Source: Aquificota bacterium (GTDB lineage: Bacteria; Thermosulfidibacterota; Thermosulfidibacteria; Thermosulfidibacterales; B14-G1). Taken from it: a stretch of DNA of 64,000 bases. Below the pieces are notes generated by a model. That model had not been told where the DNA came from. It did no database searches and saw only the letters and a program-made list of their open reading frames with translations. Position numbers and translations under genes: made by a program. The stretch covers positions 111,899-175,898 of the forward strand of contig WFSL01000014.1 in assembly GCA_015486015.1 (NCBI GenBank), in the 5' to 3' direction. Positions 51,504 through 62,892 of the stretch are shown one piece after another (the first letter of the stretch is position 1; every line of letters begins with the position of its first letter).

Positions 51504-51890
51504 TTATTTCTTGGCGCCCCTCTTCTTGCCCCTGCCCGCCACCGTCTTTTTAGGACCCTTCCTGCTCCTGGCGTTGGTCCTTGTGCGTTGCCCTCGGACA
51601 GGCAAGCCCTGGATATGTCTCAACCCCCGGTAGCACCCCACATCCACAAGGCGCTTAATATTCATGGCCACCTCTTTCCTCAACTCGCCTTCTACCTTAT
51701 ATTCGTGATCTATCACCTCCCTAATCCTGCTCACCTCATCATGGGAAAGGTCCTTCACCCTCTTATCAGGATCCACGCCAGTCTTGTCCAAGATCCTCCT
51801 GGCACTGGAGAACCCTATCCCATATATGTAAGTGAGGGCTACCTCTACCCTTTTATTTTTGGGAAGGTCAACGCCTGCTACCCTTGCCAA
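51504..51890 (-). CDS. rpsM: 30S ribosomal protein S13
   Basis: 128 residues: [46 protein letters not shown] and a basic C-terminal tail for tRNA contact. Head protein of the small subunit; 10 nt after rpmJ. Confidence 0.98.
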   Translation of the reverse strand: MARVAGVDLPKNKRVEVALTYIYGIGFSSARRILDKTGVDPDKRVKDLSHDEVSRIREVIDHEYKVEGELRKEVAMNIKRLVDVGCYRGLRHIQGLPVRGQRTRTNARSRKGPKKTVAGRGKKRGAKK

Positions 51891-51900
51891 ACCGCACCCC

Positions 51901-52014
51901 CTACCCTTGTCGTTGTTTGTGGCGAGGGTCCTTGCAAATTACCCGCACCACACCTCTCCTCTTTATCACCTTGCATTTGGCACACCTCTTTTTCACAGAG
52001 GGCCTAACCTTCAT
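51901..52014 (-). CDS. rpmJ: 50S ribosomal protein L36 (zinc form)
   Basis: A 37-residue ORF reading [20 protein letters not shown] then [17 protein letters not shown]. Cys11, Cys14, Cys27 and His32 are all present, so it is the zinc-binding (C+) version. Located in its usual place between infA and rpsM; below the size of most gene-finder cut-offs. Confidence 0.97.
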   Translation of the reverse strand: MKVRPSVKKRCAKCKVIKRRGVVRVICKDPRHKQRQG

Positions 52015-52032
52015 AACCAGCCTCCTTTCCAA

Positions 52033-52260
52033 TCAATACCTATAAATGATCCTGCCCCTCGTAGGGTCATAGGACGACATCTCCACCTTCACCCTATCGC
52101 CAGGGAGGATGCGAATAAAATGCATCCGCATCTTACCAGACACATGGGCCAATATCCTCAAACCATTATCCAACTCCACCCTAAACATAGCGTTGGGCAA
52201 TGGTTCTATCACCGTACCCATAAGCTCAAGGGTCTCTCCCTTCTTCCCACGAGGCGCCAT
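52033..52260 (-). CDS. infA: Translation initiation factor IF-1
   Basis: 75-residue OB-fold factor: [26 protein letters not shown] and [20 protein letters not shown] are diagnostic. ATG 52260 is chosen over an in-frame TTG at 52269. The N-terminus ([14 protein letters not shown]) is a little more basic than in E. coli. Five nt after map. Confidence 0.97.
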   Translation of the reverse strand: MAPRGKKGETLELMGTVIEPLPNAMFRVELDNGLRILAHVSGKMRMHFIRILPGDRVKVEMSSYDPTRGRIIYRY

Positions 52261-52265
52261 AGACT

Positions 52266-53033
52266 TCAAAGCTCCGTAAGAATCTCAGGACCATCACCCA
52301 GGATGGCAATGGTATGTTCAAAGTGAGCGGCCCATGAGCCATCAACAGTAACAGCTGTCCACCCGTCCCCTTTTATCTCCACGTCTCCCTTGCCCATGGT
52401 CACCATGGGCTCAATAGCAATGGTCATCCCTTCCTGCAAAACCGGGCCCTTCCCAGGAAAGCCATAATTAGGGACAGGAGGATCTTCGTGCAGCCTCTTC
52501 CCTACGCCATGCCCCACAAACTCCTTCACCACAGAAAAGCCTCTGGACTCTACGTAAGCCTGGACAGCGTGGGAGATATCCCCCACCCTATTCCCCACAA
52601 TGGCCGCTTCAATGCCCTTATAAAGGGACTCTTCCGTCACTTGCAGCAATTCTTCCACTCTCCCGTTCACATCCCCTACAGGCACCGTGGTGGCACCGTC
52701 TCCAAAGTAACCCCGATACTCTACACCCACGTCCATGCTTACTATGTCCCCCTCTCTGAGACTCCTCCTCGGTGAAGGGAGACCGTGGACTACCTCATCA
52801 TTTATAGAAACACACAAGGCGGCAGGGTACGGTCTGGAACCAAAGGAAGGCTTATACCCCTTAAAGGCCGCTCTGGCCTTTCGCTTCTTAATGATCTCTT
52901 CCGCCTTCCTGTTCAAGGCCCATGTAGTAAGACCAGGCCTCACCAAGCCCCGGAGGACCTGCAGCACCTCTGCCACTATCCTTCCGCTTATCCGGATTTT
53001 CTCTATCTCTTCCCGTGTCTTCAGAATGATCAT
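52266..53033 (-). CDS. map: Methionine aminopeptidase, type I
   Basis: 255-residue metallopeptidase removing initiator Met. Metal ligands: Asp in [10 protein letters not shown] and [10 protein letters not shown], His in [12 protein letters not shown], Glu in IEPMVTMG and the last in HFEHTIAI. No N-terminal zinc finger or extension. Overlaps adk by 4 nt. Confidence 0.97.
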   Translation of the reverse strand: MIILKTREEIEKIRISGRIVAEVLQVLRGLVRPGLTTWALNRKAEEIIKKRKARAAFKGYKPSFGSRPYPAALCVSINDEVVHGLPSPRRSLREGDIVSMDVGVEYRGYFGDGATTVPVGDVNGRVEELLQVTEESLYKGIEAAIVGNRVGDISHAVQAYVESRGFSVVKEFVGHGVGKRLHEDPPVPNYGFPGKGPVLQEGMTIAIEPMVTMGKGDVEIKGDGWTAVTVDGSWAAHFEHTIAILGDGPEILTEL

Positions 53034-53674
53034 GCCCCAAGCACTTTCGCAATCTTCTCAAATATCTCGCCTATGGAACCAGTGCCATCTATATCGAATA
53101 AAACACCCTTTCCCCTGTAATACTCGATGAGGGGAGCAGTCTGCTCTTCATAGACCCTTAACCTCTGGCGTATAGTTTCTTCTTTATCATCGTCTCTCTG
53201 GTAGAGTTCCCCACCACACTTATCGCATACCCCCTCCTTCCTCGGGGGATTGAAGACCACATGGTACATGGCACCACACTGTTTACAGGTCCTCCTGCCA
53301 GTAAGCCTGGTGATGAGCTCCTCATTGGGAACAGCTACATTTATCACATATTCCACACCCCTGCCCAGCTCCTCCAGCACCTTGTCCAAGGCCTCCGCTT
53401 GTGGGATGGTCCTGGGAAAGCCATCGAGGATAAAGCCTTTGTCGCAGTCGGGCTGGCCAAGGCGCTCCTTCACAATTCCAATTACCACCTCATCTGGCAC
53501 CAACTTCCCCGCATCCATATACTCCTTGGCCTTTCTCCCCAAATCCGTTCCCTCCCTCACTGCTTCACGTAACATATCACCTGTGGAGATCTGAGGGATT
53601 CCCAGTTTGTCCACCATCATCTTTGCCTGCGTACCTTTGCCTGCCCCTGGAGGGCCCAGCATAATGATATTCAT
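53030..53674 (-). CDS. adk: Adenylate kinase with zinc lid
   Basis: 214-residue enzyme equilibrating ATP + AMP with 2 ADP. P-loop [20 protein letters not shown], and the LID with CKQC and CDKC, a Cys4 zinc site common in Gram-positives and thermophiles in place of the enterobacterial polar lid. Twelve nt after secY. Confidence 0.97.
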   Translation of the reverse strand: MNIIMLGPPGAGKGTQAKMMVDKLGIPQISTGDMLREAVREGTDLGRKAKEYMDAGKLVPDEVVIGIVKERLGQPDCDKGFILDGFPRTIPQAEALDKVLEELGRGVEYVINVAVPNEELITRLTGRRTCKQCGAMYHVVFNPPRKEGVCDKCGGELYQRDDDKEETIRQRLRVYEEQTAPLIEYYRGKGVLFDIDGTGSIGEIFEKIAKVLGA

Positions 53675-53686
53675 ACCTCACCCCCT

Positions 53687-54982
53687 TTATCGCACAGCGG
53701 CTTTCCTCATAAATCCCTCATAGTGCCTCATAATTAAGTGAGACTCTATCTGCACCATAGTGTCCAAGGCCACACCCACGACAATTAGGAGCGCAGTACC
53801 CCCAAAATAGAAGGGCACATGAAAATACCTTATGAGAAAGGTAGGCAACACGCACACAAGAGAAAGATAGAGGGAACCTACGAATGTGAGCCTGGAGAGG
53901 ATTTTGTCGATATACTCTGCAGTGGGTCTCCCAGGCCTTATCCCAGGGATATAACCCCCATGCTTCTTGAGGTTGTCAGCCACATCATCGGGATTAAAGA
54001 TAATAGCGGTATAGAAAAAGGAAAAGAAGATAATCATTGCCACATAGGGTATCACGTATCCCACTGTTCCAGGGGACATGAAGGCCGCTACCTGCTTCGC
54101 TATAGGATTGTGGATGAATTGAGCTATAGAAGCGGGAAACATAATAACGGAAGAGGCAAATATCGGGGGAATCACACCTGGGGTATTCACCTTTAGGGGA
54201 AGATACGTAGACTGGCCCCCATATACCTTCCGACCCACCACTCTCTTGGCATACTGAATAGGGATTCTTCTCTGGCCCATCTCCACATAGACTATGAAGG
54301 CTATCACTAAAAAGGCCATAACTCCTACCATAATAAGGGCAAATGCAGAAAGCTCCCCAGTCCTTACAAGGCGAAAGGTATTAGACATAGCGTTAGGTAA
54401 CCGGGCCACAATACCAGCAAATATGATAAGCGAGATCCCATTCCCTACTCCGCGCTCGTTGATCTGCTCGCCTAACCACATAAGGAAGCAAGTCCCAGCT
54501 ACCATAGTAACCACCGCTATAAAGACAAACCTGAACCCTGGGACCAGCACCAAAGGCAACCCAGAAGGACTTCTCATGGACTGAATGCCTATTGCTATAC
54601 CCAGTGCCTGAATAGCTGAAATGAAGACCGTGCCATATCTGGTATACTGAATGATCTTCCTCCTCCCTTGCTCACCCTGCTTCTGAAGAGCCTCCAAATG
54701 GGGGATAACCACAGTGAGGAGCTCTAAGATAATAGCAGCACTGATGTAAGGCATGATTCCCAGGGCAAAGATGGTGAGCTTCCTAAAGGCACCCCCTGAA
54801 AAGAGATCAAAAAAACCCAAAATGGTACCCTGCATCCTTGCGAAGAACTCTGCAAGGGCAACTCCATTGACGCCAGGCACAGGCACATGGGCCCCCAGGC
54901 GAAAAACTGCAAGCATCAACAAGGTAAAAATGATACGTCTCTTAAGCTCAGGGATCTTGAGGAGACCTTCCATGTCCCTCAT
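53687..54982 (-). CDS. secY: Preprotein translocase subunit SecY
   Basis: 431 residues, ten transmembrane helices, the Sec channel. Lateral-gate and plug region [25 protein letters not shown]-equivalent loops, and the cytosolic loop with [15 protein letters not shown] are seen. ATG 54982 has GGAGGTG at about 8 nt and overlaps rplO by 4 nt. Confidence 0.97.
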   Translation of the reverse strand: MRDMEGLLKIPELKRRIIFTLLMLAVFRLGAHVPVPGVNGVALAEFFARMQGTILGFFDLFSGGAFRKLTIFALGIMPYISAAIILELLTVVIPHLEALQKQGEQGRRKIIQYTRYGTVFISAIQALGIAIGIQSMRSPSGLPLVLVPGFRFVFIAVVTMVAGTCFLMWLGEQINERGVGNGISLIIFAGIVARLPNAMSNTFRLVRTGELSAFALIMVGVMAFLVIAFIVYVEMGQRRIPIQYAKRVVGRKVYGGQSTYLPLKVNTPGVIPPIFASSVIMFPASIAQFIHNPIAKQVAAFMSPGTVGYVIPYVAMIIFFSFFYTAIIFNPDDVADNLKKHGGYIPGIRPGRPTAEYIDKILSRLTFVGSLYLSLVCVLPTFLIRYFHVPFYFGGTALLIVVGVALDTMVQIESHLIMRHYEGFMRKAAVR

Positions 54983-55428
54983 GAGCTCAACACCTCCGCC
55001 TTTCCCCCAGCAGCCTCTATCTTCTCCACTGCCTTCCTGCTAAAGGCATGAGCCTTTACCTTAAAGGGTTTGGTCAATCCTCCTTTGGCAAGAATCTTCA
55101 CATCCTGACCTTTCCCTTTCACTAAACCCCTCTCCCTCAGAGTCTCAGGGGTGACTTCCTCCCCTGCACCAAATTTCCTCTCCAAGACCTCTAAATTAAC
55201 GATTGCATATTCCTTAGAAACCAGGGGTTTAAAACCCCTCTTGGGGAGCCTTCTATGAATAGGGGTTTGGCCCCCTTCAAACCATGGGGCTACACCACCG
55301 CCTGACCTTGACCTTTGACCCTTTTGACCCCGACAAGAGGTCTTGCCACGGCCAGAACCAGGCCCTCTGCCCACCCTTTTAGGTTTCTTCATAGCCTCTG
55401 GGACAGGCCTCAAATGATGCAATCTCAT
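54979..55428 (-). CDS. rplO: 50S ribosomal protein L15
   Basis: 149 residues: [20 protein letters not shown] and [20 protein letters not shown]-like ([17 protein letters not shown]) are diagnostic. Ends within the secY start. Confidence 0.98.
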   Translation of the reverse strand: MRLHHLRPVPEAMKKPKRVGRGPGSGRGKTSCRGQKGQRSRSGGGVAPWFEGGQTPIHRRLPKRGFKPLVSKEYAIVNLEVLERKFGAGEEVTPETLRERGLVKGKGQDVKILAKGGLTKPFKVKAHAFSRKAVEKIEAAGGKAEVLSS

Positions 55429-55438
55429 CCTTTCCCCC

Positions 55439-55624
55439 TCAGTCCAGTTCTCTCACGCTCAACAGGTGACCCACCTTCCGCACCATCCCTCTGATCATAG
55501 GGCTATCTTCGTGCATCACCACTTGCCTAGGCCTCCTCAAACCCAGGGCCTTGACTGTGGCAATGTGCCTCCTATTTTTACCCGCCAAACCTCTTCTTAA
55601 GGTAATCTCCAACCTCTTTGCCAT
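55439..55624 (-). CDS. rpmD: 50S ribosomal protein L30
   Basis: 61 residues: [20 protein letters not shown], then [23 protein letters not shown] with a family-typical length. Fifteen nt after rpsE. Confidence 0.96.
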   Translation of the reverse strand: MAKRLEITLRRGLAGKNRRHIATVKALGLRRPRQVVMHEDSPMIRGMVRKVGHLLSVRELD

Positions 55625-55639
55625 CTGCCTCCTCCATGA

Positions 55640-56164
55640 TCAATAAATGATCTCCCTCACCTTTTTATCACGAAGCCTGGCCTCTTCACCCAGATCCCTC
55701 AACATACTCAAGGCCTTGAAAGTGGCCTTCACCACATTTACCGGGTTATTGGATCCCAAGGACTTTGTGAGCACGTCCTTTATGCCTATGGACTCCATCA
55801 CCGCTCTCACAGGTCCACCGGCAATAACCCCTGTTCCAAGGGCAGCTGGCTTTAAGAGCACCACACTCGCGCAGTACTTCGCCATAACGGGATGCGGAAT
55901 GGTGGACTTGGAGACGCTCACTCTTATCAAATGCTTCTTTGCATGCTCAATGGCCTTCCTTATAGCATCCGGCACTTCTCTGGCCTTACCCAGCCCGTAA
56001 CCCACCACCCCGTTCCCATCACCTACGACAACCAATGCGGTAAACTTAAAGTTCTTTCCTCCTTTAACCACTTTGGCCACTCTGTTGATAAAGACTACCC
56101 TATCGGTAAGATCCAAACCTTCAGGACTCACTTTCTCCACCAAAACCGCTCCCCCCATCTTCAA
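55640..56164 (-). CDS. rpsE: 30S ribosomal protein S5
   Basis: 174 residues: [42 protein letters not shown] and [20 protein letters not shown]. Central-cavity decoding-fidelity protein. Overlaps rplR by 4 nt. Confidence 0.98.
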   Translation of the reverse strand: MKMGGAVLVEKVSPEGLDLTDRVVFINRVAKVVKGGKNFKFTALVVVGDGNGVVGYGLGKAREVPDAIRKAIEHAKKHLIRVSVSKSTIPHPVMAKYCASVVLLKPAALGTGVIAGGPVRAVMESIGIKDVLTKSLGSNNPVNVVKATFKALSMLRDLGEEARLRDKKVREIIY

Positions 56165-56523
56165 AATCGGAGTCCCCCCTCCCTTGCTCCCTCGGCCAAG
56201 GCCTTCACCCGACCGTGATAGAGGTACCCGCCCCTATCGAACACCACCGAGGAAATACCCTCTGCCAGGGCCCTTTTGGCCAACAATCGCCCAACAGCCT
56301 TTGCCCCTTCCGTATTTGAGCCCTTCAAACCTTGAGGGAACTCCGGATCAAGGCTCGAGGCAGAAAGAAGAGTTACACCCCGAGCATCGTCCACCAGCTG
56401 GACGTATATGTGCTTCAAACTCCTGAACACTACCATCCTGGGACGCTCGGAGGTCCCGAAGACCTTCTTCCTTACCCGCTTATGCCTTCTCCGCCTTGCC
56501 TCTTCCCTCTTAAGCTTAGCCAA
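56161..56523 (-). CDS. rplR: 50S ribosomal protein L18
   Basis: 120 residues: [35 protein letters not shown] and [20 protein letters not shown]. Binds 5S rRNA with L5 and L25, both in this window. Confidence 0.97.
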   Translation of the reverse strand: MAKLKREEARRRRHKRVRKKVFGTSERPRMVVFRSLKHIYVQLVDDARGVTLLSASSLDPEFPQGLKGSNTEGAKAVGRLLAKRALAEGISSVVFDRGGYLYHGRVKALAEGAREGGLRF

Positions 56524-56534
56524 CCCCTCCTCCT

Positions 56535-57077
56535 TTACGTTGCTCTACCTGCCTTACCCGCCTTCCTTCTCACTTCCTCCCCTTCATAACGGATACCCTT
56601 ACCCTTATAAGGTTCAGGTGGCCTGAAGGCCCTGATCTCAGACGCCACCTTCCCAACCAGTTCCTTGTCCATCCCCCTCACCACAATTCTGGTGACTACT
56701 GGACACTCCACTTCTATTCCATCTGGAATGGGGTACTCTACAGGGTGAGAAAAACCCAAGGAGAGATGAAGCATCCTCCCCTTCACCTCTGCCCTATACC
56801 CAACACCAACAATGTCCAATACCTTTTGGAAACCCTGACTTACCCCCAGCACCATATTGTTTATAAGGGAACGGGTAAGGCCATGTAGAGACTTATCTCG
56901 CTTGGAATCAGTAGGTCTCTCCACCCTCAAGTTCCCTCCATCCATTACAATCTTCATGCGAGGGGAAAAGTGCCTCTCCAACTCACCCTTCGGGCCCTTA
57001 ACCCTCACCCTTGAACCATCTATGGCAACCTCCACGCCAGGCGGAATGGGAATAGGCAATCTACCAATCCTGGACAC
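56535..57077 (-). CDS. rplF: 50S ribosomal protein L6
   Basis: 180 residues: [40 protein letters not shown] and the C-terminal [20 protein letters not shown] signature. Confidence 0.98.
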   Translation of the reverse strand: MSRIGRLPIPIPPGVEVAIDGSRVRVKGPKGELERHFSPRMKIVMDGGNLRVERPTDSKRDKSLHGLTRSLINNMVLGVSQGFQKVLDIVGVGYRAEVKGRMLHLSLGFSHPVEYPIPDGIEVECPVVTRIVVRGMDKELVGKVASEIRAFRPPEPYKGKGIRYEGEEVRRKAGKAGRAT

Positions 57078-57088
57078 ACCTCACCTCC

Positions 57089-57502
57089 TCACCATACCTC
57101 AAAAAGCACCTCACCACCGATACCCTGCCTTCTACACTCCTTATCGGTCATGAGCCCCTTAGAGGTAGAGACCACCGAAACACCAAAACCCCCCATCACC
57201 CTGGGCATCTGCTTCCTCTTCATATAAACCCTTCTTCCAGGCTTGCTCACCCTCTTCATGCCCCTGATCACCCCTTCCTGGATGCGGCCCAATGCATCCC
57301 TCCGGTATTTCAACACGAGCACGAGGGTCTCCTGAATGGGGTGCTGCTTCACCCAGAAATCCTCAATAAACCCCTCATCCTTCAAGATGCGTGCAATCTC
57401 CTTCTTTATGCCAGAGGCAGGGACCTCCACCTCCTTTTTCTTTACCATGAGTGCATTCCTTATCCTGGCAAGCATATCCCCAATGGGATCAGTCATCACC
57501 AT
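57089..57502 (-). CDS. rpsH: 30S ribosomal protein S8
   Basis: 137 residues: TDPIGDMLARIRNALMVKK and GVSVVSTSKGLMTDKECRRQ. ATG 57502 has GGGAGG at 5 nt; ATG two codons later is the other option. Regulates the spc operon in E. coli; a regulatory site was not searched for structurally. Confidence 0.97.
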   Translation of the reverse strand: MVMTDPIGDMLARIRNALMVKKKEVEVPASGIKKEIARILKDEGFIEDFWVKQHPIQETLVLVLKYRRDALGRIQEGVIRGMKRVSKPGRRVYMKRKQMPRVMGGFGVSVVSTSKGLMTDKECRRQGIGGEVLFEVW

Positions 57503-57512
57503 CTCAGCCTCC

Positions 57513-57698
57513 CTACCAACTGGCCTTTCTCACCCCTGGAATTCTACCCTCTAAGGCCAACTTCCTGAAGCAGATGCGGCATAGATCGAAGCGCCTAAGG
57601 TACCCCCTGGATCTCCCACACAAGGGACACCGATTTCTATACCTCACCTTAAACTTGGGCAGCCTCTTTTGCTTTTCCATCTGCGCTTTTCTTGCCAC
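57513..57698 (-). CDS. rpsZ: 30S ribosomal protein S14, zinc (type Z)
   Basis: 61 residues with CPLCGR and CRICF, the four zinc Cys, ending [13 protein letters not shown] 57698 has GAGGAGG at 5 nt and gives the standard length; the frame is open 2 codons further. Type Z is short compared with the about 100-residue enterobacterial S14. Confidence 0.96.
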   Translation of the reverse strand: MARKAQMEKQKRLPKFKVRYRNRCPLCGRSRGYLRRFDLCRICFRKLALEGRIPGVRKASW

Positions 57699-57700
57699 GA

Positions 57701-58249
57701 TCACCTCCTCTTTACAAAGGGCATCCCCAACCTATCCAGCAAGGATCTGGCCTCCTCATCCGATTTCGCTGTCGTCACCACCGTAACGGAGAGACCCCTC
57801 ACCTTATCTACCTTGTCATAGTCTATCTCATGGAAGATAATTTGTTCCTTAAGACCCAGCGTATAGTTACCACGACCATCAAATGAGGCATCACTCACTC
57901 CTCGAAAGTCTCTAACTCTGGGCAAGGCAAGGTTCATGAGCCTATCCATGAATTCCCACATCCGCTCCCTTCTGAGCGTAACGGCCACGCCTATGGGCAT
58001 CCCCTTCCTCAGCTTAAAGGCAGCAATAGACTTCTTGGCCCTCCTCACATAGGGGCGCTGACCCGCTATGAGGGCAAGATCCTCCATGGCCCTGTCTATC
58101 ACCTTGGGCTCCTGAACCGCCTCTCCCAACCCCATGTTCAAAACCACTTTCTCTATCCTTGGGACCTCCATGATGTTCCTATACCCAAACTCTCTCATGA
58201 GGGCTGGCACAACCTCCCTTATGTACTTCTCCTTCAGCCGAGGCACCAT
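57701..58249 (-). CDS. rplE: 50S ribosomal protein L5
   Basis: 182 residues: [48 protein letters not shown]-like core ([17 protein letters not shown]) and the C-terminal [20 protein letters not shown]. Two nt before rpsZ. Confidence 0.98.
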   Translation of the reverse strand: MVPRLKEKYIREVVPALMREFGYRNIMEVPRIEKVVLNMGLGEAVQEPKVIDRAMEDLALIAGQRPYVRRAKKSIAAFKLRKGMPIGVAVTLRRERMWEFMDRLMNLALPRVRDFRGVSDASFDGRGNYTLGLKEQIIFHEIDYDKVDKVRGLSVTVVTTAKSDEEARSLLDRLGMPFVKRR

Positions 58250-58255
58250 GGGCTA

Positions 58256-58573
58256 TCACTCCCTATCCATGGTTTCGCCACACTTCTTACAGGAGCGCAC
58301 TTTTCTCCCGTCTTGGAGAAACCTGAAACCCACCCTGGTAGGTTCACCGCACTTGGGACATATGAGGGCCACATTCGAGATATGGATGGGGGACTCCCTC
58401 TCGAGGATTCCCCCTTGCACCGTCTGAGTGGGACGTTGATGACGCTTCACCATGTTTACTTTTTCTACCACCACCCTGTTTCGGGCAGGAAGTACACGGA
58501 TCACCTTTCCCCTTCTCCCCTTGTCCTTACCCGCAATCACCAATACAAGGTCATCCTTCCTTATCTTCGCCAT
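58256..58573 (-). CDS. rplX: 50S ribosomal protein L24 with zinc-ribbon tail
   Basis: 105 residues. KOW motif KDDLVLVIAGKDKGRRGKVI (6-25); C-terminal CPKCGEPTRV and CKKCGE form a Cys4 zinc ribbon not found in all L24. Needed to start large-subunit assembly. Confidence 0.97.
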   Translation of the reverse strand: MAKIRKDDLVLVIAGKDKGRRGKVIRVLPARNRVVVEKVNMVKRHQRPTQTVQGGILERESPIHISNVALICPKCGEPTRVGFRFLQDGRKVRSCKKCGETMDRE

Positions 58574-58583
58574 AATATCCTCC

Positions 58584-58952
58584 TTACAATACCTCAGGGG
58601 CCAGGGAGATGATCCTCATGAAACCCTTCCTCCTCAACTCTCGAGCCACAGGACCAAAAATGCGAGTGCCTATGGGCTCACCCGAAGGCCTCACCAAAAC
58701 CACTGAATTCCTATCAAACCGGATATACGTTCCATCAGGCCTCCGCTGCTCCTTGGTAGTCCTCACTACTACTGCCCTGTGGACCTCCCCCTTCTTCACG
58801 TTTCCCTCAGGAGTGGCATCCTTAACAGCCACCACCACCATATCACCCAATTTGGCATACTTCTGGGCGCTCCCACCCAGTACCCTTATACATTGAGCCT
58901 TCTTAGCGCCCGTGTTATCGGCCACTTCCACCATTGTTTGAGGCTGTATCAT
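58584..58952 (-). CDS. rplN: 50S ribosomal protein L14
   Basis: 122 residues: [20 protein letters not shown] is the family start, so the ATG at 58952 is right although it lies 38 nt inside rps[11 protein letters not shown] and [13 protein letters not shown] follow. Confidence 0.98.
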   Translation of the reverse strand: MIQPQTMVEVADNTGAKKAQCIRVLGGSAQKYAKLGDMVVVAVKDATPEGNVKKGEVHRAVVVRTTKEQRRPDGTYIRFDRNSVVLVRPSGEPIGTRIFGPVARELRRKGFMRIISLAPEVL

Positions 58953-59205
58953 GGGCCACCATCTCCTCCCTCTCCAATATCTCCAACACTCGCCATCTCT
59001 TGTGGCGGCTCAATGGGCGGGACTCCATAATCCTTACCCTATCCCCCACCCTACAAGCGTTCTCTTCATCATGGGCCATATACCTCTTGGTCTTCCTAAC
59101 AGTCTTTCCAAAAACAGGATGGCGAAAGACGCCCTTAATCTCTACCAGCACCGTCTTGTCCATCCTATCACTCACCACAAACCCTTCCAGCACTTTACGA
59201 GCCAT
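58915..59205 (-). CDS. rpsQ: 30S ribosomal protein S17, extended C-terminus
   Basis: 96 residues: [39 protein letters not shown] and [13 protein letters not shown]. The 18-residue tail after this point ([18 protein letters not shown]) is longer than in most S17 and covers the start of rplN. ATG 59205 chosen over ATG 59211; both are possible. Confidence 0.95.
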   Translation of the reverse strand: MARKVLEGFVVSDRMDKTVLVEIKGVFRHPVFGKTVRKTKRYMAHDEENACRVGDRVRIMESRPLSRHKRWRVLEILEREEMVAHDTASNNGGSGR

Positions 59206-59416
59206 CCCCATCCCCCATAGCCTTTTTCAACTCCCTCTCCCTAAGTACGGTCTTTACACGGGCCAGATCCCTCTTCAGGTTCCGATAATGGGCAGGGCTA
59301 TCTAAGCGACCAAAGGCCTTGTGAAACCGCATAGCCAAAAGCTCCTTCTTTATCTCCTCCTCCTTCTGCCTAAGCTCCTCATCACTCATATCCCTCAGCT
59401 CCACTGCCTTCATCAC
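59195..59416 (-). CDS. rpmC: 50S ribosomal protein L29
   Basis: 73 residues: [20 protein letters not shown] and a second helix [20 protein letters not shown]. Polypeptide exit-tunnel rim. The last 11 nt overlap rpsQ. Confidence 0.97.
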   Translation of the reverse strand: MMKAVELRDMSDEELRQKEEEIKKELLAMRFHKAFGRLDSPAHYRNLKRDLARVKTVLRERELKKAMGDGDGS

Positions 59417-59835
59417 AGCTGACCCCCTGATTCCTTAGAAAGATATCGGGTCTTTACAGGCAGCTTCATAGAAGCCAGCCTAAGAGCCTCCTTAGCCACA
59501 TCTGGAGCTACACCCGAAAGCTCATAAAGGACTCTCCCAGGCTTCACAACAGCCACCCAGTACTCCGGACTGCCCTTACCCTTCCCCATCCTGGTCTCTG
59601 CAGGCTTCTTGGTAACAGGCTTGTCGGGGAAGATGCGGATCCAAACCTTCCCCCCCCTCCTCACATGACGGGTTATGGCCACTCTGGCCGCCTCAATCTG
59701 CTGGGCAGTGACCCAAGCAGGTTCCAGGGCCTGTAACCCATAATCACCAAAGGCCAATGTAGAACCCCTGTTGGCCTTACCTTTCATCCTACCTCGCTGA
59801 TGCCTCCTAAATCTAACCCTCTTGGGAGCCAGCAT
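59413..59835 (-). CDS. rplP: 50S ribosomal protein L16
   Basis: 140 residues: [40 protein letters not shown] and [18 protein letters not shown]. Starts 23 nt inside rpsC and overlaps rpmC by 4 nt. Confidence 0.98.
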   Translation of the reverse strand: MLAPKRVRFRRHQRGRMKGKANRGSTLAFGDYGLQALEPAWVTAQQIEAARVAITRHVRRGGKVWIRIFPDKPVTKKPAETRMGKGKGSPEYWVAVVKPGRVLYELSGVAPDVAKEALRLASMKLPVKTRYLSKESGGQL

Positions 59836-60481
59836 AGGACTCTACACCTCCACTCTCATCCATTATCTCACCTTTAAATATCCACACCTTCACCCCAATC
59901 ACCCCATACTTGGTAAGGGACTCCGCAAAGCCGTACTCTATGTCGGCCCTGAGGGTATGAAGGGGCACCCTCCCCTGTCGATACCACTCCCTTCTGGCCA
60001 TCTCAGCCCCCCCAAGCCTACCCGCACACCCAATCTTTATCCCCTTGGCCCCAAATTTTAAGGCAGTATTAACAGCCCTCTTCATAGCCCTCCGAAAGGA
60101 AACTCTCCTCTCAAGCTGCATAGCCACATTTTCTGCCACCAACTGCGCATCCAACTCTGGGATGGGGACCTCATGGATATTAAGCATAAGCTGGCGATCT
60201 GTGAGCTGGGCCAGTTCATCCCTCAACTTCTCTACCTCTGCACCTTTCCTCCCTATCACGATACCTGGACGAGCTGCGTATATGTCTATCTTTGCTTTGT
60301 TCGCTGCCCGTTCTATCACGATTCTTGATATTCCAGCGTGATAGAGCTTCTCTTTTATGTATCCCTTTATCTTGAGATCCTCGTGCAGGAACCTGGAATA
60401 GTGCTTCTTACTAAACCACTTGGACTCCCAATCCTTCACAATACCAAGCCTGAAGCCTATGGGATGAACCTTTTGACCCAA
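59813..60481 (-). CDS. rpsC: 30S ribosomal protein S3
   Basis: 222 residues: [22 protein letters not shown] domain with [18 protein letters not shown], and the C-terminal [20 protein letters not shown]. Lies at the mRNA entry. The last 23 nt overlap rplP. Confidence 0.98.
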   Translation of the reverse strand: MGQKVHPIGFRLGIVKDWESKWFSKKHYSRFLHEDLKIKGYIKEKLYHAGISRIVIERAANKAKIDIYAARPGIVIGRKGAEVEKLRDELAQLTDRQLMLNIHEVPIPELDAQLVAENVAMQLERRVSFRRAMKRAVNTALKFGAKGIKIGCAGRLGGAEMARREWYRQGRVPLHTLRADIEYGFAESLTKYGVIGVKVWIFKGEIMDESGGVESYAGSQEG

Positions 60482-60502
60482 ATCACCACCTCCTCATTCC
60501 TT

Positions 60503-60841
60503 TTATCTCCTTTCATCCAAGACCACTGTTATATGGCTTGTCCTCTTTCTCACCAGATACGCCCTTCCCATAGCCCTGGGCCTTATTCTCTTCCATGTAG
60601 GTCCGCCATTTACATATATCTCCTTCACATACAAGGCATCAACGTCTTCAATCTCCGGACTCACCTCTGCATTCGCCACAGCGGACCTCACCACCTTCTC
60701 CATCACCTTAGCCCCCCGCTTTGGGGAAAGTGTAAGGATCCTCAAGGTATCCTCCAAGTCCTTACCCCGAATGAGGTCTGCCACTACCCTGGCCTTCCTC
60801 GGGGAAATCCTCACATACCGAGCTACCGCCTTCACCGCCAT
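60503..60841 (-). CDS. rplV: 50S ribosomal protein L22
   Basis: 112 residues: KAVARYVRISPRKARVVADL, IRGKDLEDTLRIL and the loop GPTWKRIRPRAMGRAYLVRK that reaches the exit tunnel. Ten nt after rpsS. Confidence 0.98.
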   Translation of the reverse strand: MAVKAVARYVRISPRKARVVADLIRGKDLEDTLRILTLSPKRGAKVMEKVVRSAVANAEVSPEIEDVDALYVKEIYVNGGPTWKRIRPRAMGRAYLVRKRTSHITVVLDERR

Positions 60842-60851
60842 CTCTGAGCCC

Positions 60852-61139
60852 TCATCTCACCCTGCTCTTTTTGGCCTTCTTATCGGCCCCATGCCCTCGA
60901 TAGGTTCGAGTAGGAGCAAACTCCCCAAGTTTATGTCCTATCATCTGCTCCGTCACATAAACCGGCACAAACTTTCTCCCATTGTGTACTGCAAAGGTAT
61001 GCCCCACAAATTCGGGCACAATAGTAGACCTACGAGACCAGGTTTTGATCACCCTTTTTTCACCTGACTCATTGAGCCGTTGCACCTTCTTCATTAACTT
61101 GGCGTCCACAAAAGGGCCCTTCTTTAAGGATCTCGCCAT
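60852..61139 (-). CDS. rpsS: 30S ribosomal protein S19
   Basis: 95 residues: [53 protein letters not shown]. One nt after rplB. Confidence 0.98.
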   Translation of the reverse strand: MARSLKKGPFVDAKLMKKVQRLNESGEKRVIKTWSRRSTIVPEFVGHTFAVHNGRKFVPVYVTEQMIGHKLGEFAPTRTYRGHGADKKAKKSRVR

Positions 61140-61140
61140 C

Positions 61141-61959
61141 TCACTTTCTCCTCTTCACAATCCACCTGTCCGAAGTCTTATTCTTCCTGGTTCTGTAACC
61201 CTTGGTAGGCCACCCCCATGGGCTCACCGGGTGACGCCCTTTTGTCCTACCCTCTCCACCTCCATGAGGGTGATCTACTGGATTCATGGCAGTGCCCCTC
61301 ACGTGCGGCCTCTTCCCAAGCCAGCGAGATCGACCAGCCTTACCCAGATCAACGTTTTCATGATCCACATTGCCCACCTGACCCACTGTAGCCATGCAAT
61401 CCTGGGGAAAGAGGCGGATCTCCCCGGAGGGGAGCCTCACATGGGCATACTCACCCTCCTTAGCCATGAGCTGGGCATACACCCCTGCACTCCTCACCAA
61501 CTGCCCCCCTTTCCCCGGAAGTAACTCGAGATTGTGTATGAACGTACCTAAGGGGATCTCTCTCAAGGGTAAAGCATTGCCAGGTCTGATCTCTGCACCG
61601 GCCCCTGCCATTACCGTATCCCCCACCTGAAGGCCCAAGGGGGCCAGTATGTACCGCTTCTCACCATCAACATAACAAAGTAAAGCTATCCTTGCAGATC
61701 TGTTAGGGTCATACTCTACAGCCGCCACCTTGGCAGGCACCCCAATCTTATCCCTCTTGAAGTCTATTATTCTATAGCGCCTCTTATGACCACCTCCCCG
61801 AAAACGTACCGTGATCCTTCCTTGATTATTCCTAGCCCCTGTTTTCTTCAAGGGGCGTGTCAGGCGCTTCTCTGGCTCCCCCTTGGTAATCTCAGAAAAG
61901 TCTGAAACGCTCATAAAACGTACCCCAGGGGAGGTGGGTTTCAGCGTCCTAATGCCCAT
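61141..61959 (-). CDS. rplB: 50S ribosomal protein L2
   Basis: 272 residues: the [10 protein letters not shown] start, [17 protein letters not shown] and the peptidyl-transferase-proximal [20 protein letters not shown] with its conserved His. Confidence 0.98.
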   Translation of the reverse strand: MGIRTLKPTSPGVRFMSVSDFSEITKGEPEKRLTRPLKKTGARNNQGRITVRFRGGGHKRRYRIIDFKRDKIGVPAKVAAVEYDPNRSARIALLCYVDGEKRYILAPLGLQVGDTVMAGAGAEIRPGNALPLREIPLGTFIHNLELLPGKGGQLVRSAGVYAQLMAKEGEYAHVRLPSGEIRLFPQDCMATVGQVGNVDHENVDLGKAGRSRWLGKRPHVRGTAMNPVDHPHGGGEGRTKGRHPVSPWGWPTKGYRTRKNKTSDRWIVKRRK

Positions 61960-61969
61960 GCCAGTCCCC

Positions 61970-62266
61970 CTACACCTCGAAGAGCTCTATACGGTGGCCT
62001 GGGGCCAAGGTAACAATGGCCTTTTTCCAGTCCTTCTTCTTCCCTTCAATCCGTCCCATCCGCCTCTTTTTCCCCCTCATGCTTACTGTGTTCACCTTCA
62101 AAACCTTCACCTCAAAGAGCCTCTCAATGGCAGTCTTGATCTCCTGCTTGTTGGCTTTGGGATGCACTTCAAAGACCACCTTATTCATCTGCTCCTTCCC
62201 TTCCATGCTCTTCTCTGTAACCACAGGGCGCAGCACGATGTTATAGGGATCCCTTCTAAACCTCAT
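61970..62266 (-). CDS. rplW: 50S ribosomal protein L23
   Basis: 98 residues: [40 protein letters not shown] and [20 protein letters not shown]. Docking site for trigger factor and SRP at the tunnel exit. Overlaps rplD by 4 nt. Confidence 0.98.
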   Translation of the reverse strand: MRFRRDPYNIVLRPVVTEKSMEGKEQMNKVVFEVHPKANKQEIKTAIERLFEVKVLKVNTVSMRGKKRRMGRIEGKKKDWKKAIVTLAPGHRIELFEV

Positions 62267-62889
62267 GCCATTGCCTCCTCAATCTTCTCCAAGGCCCCCT
62301 TAGTGCACACCACCACCTCATGGTCCAAAAGGTCATACACATTGAGCCCCTCTACCTTCAAGACCTTCACATTCGGCAGATTCCTGGTAGATTTGTCGAG
62401 GTTAAAGTCTATCTCATCCACCACTATGAGCACCTTTCTCCCATCCAGGTTAAGGTCCCTCAAGAAGGCCAAAGCAGATTTGGTCTTGTGATCGGATAGG
62501 TCAATGGACTCTACAAATATCATCTCATTATCCCTGTACTTGGCGGAAAGGGCTGACTTCAATGCTATCTTTCGAGCCTTCTTAGGTATCCTGTAGCCAA
62601 AATCCCTGGGCTTAGGGCCAAACACCACCCCTCCACCTGTCCAGTGAGGTGCCCTTATGGAACCCTGGCGTGCCCTGCCAGTGCCCTTCTGACGCCAAGG
62701 CTTCCGGCCTCCACCCCTCACCTCCCCCCTTCCCTTGGTAAAGGCAGTACCTCGCCTTTTGCATGCCATCTGCATCTTCACCACTTCGTAAAGGAGGTGA
62801 GCCCTCAATGGCTCCTCAAGAAAATCCCCCTCCAAAACCCTTTCTTCCACCTTCTCTCTATGCCGGTTGACAATATCCACCGTAGCCAT
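62263..62889 (-). CDS. rplD: 50S ribosomal protein L4
   Basis: 208 residues: the globular domain plus the tunnel loop [39 protein letters not shown]. In E. coli L4 represses the S10 operon; no leader is available here because tuf lies upstream. Confidence 0.98.
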   Translation of the reverse strand: MATVDIVNRHREKVEERVLEGDFLEEPLRAHLLYEVVKMQMACKRRGTAFTKGRGEVRGGGRKPWRQKGTGRARQGSIRAPHWTGGGVVFGPKPRDFGYRIPKKARKIALKSALSAKYRDNEMIFVESIDLSDHKTKSALAFLRDLNLDGRKVLIVVDEIDFNLDKSTRNLPNVKVLKVEGLNVYDLLDHEVVVCTKGALEKIEEAMA

Positions 62890-62892
62890 GAC

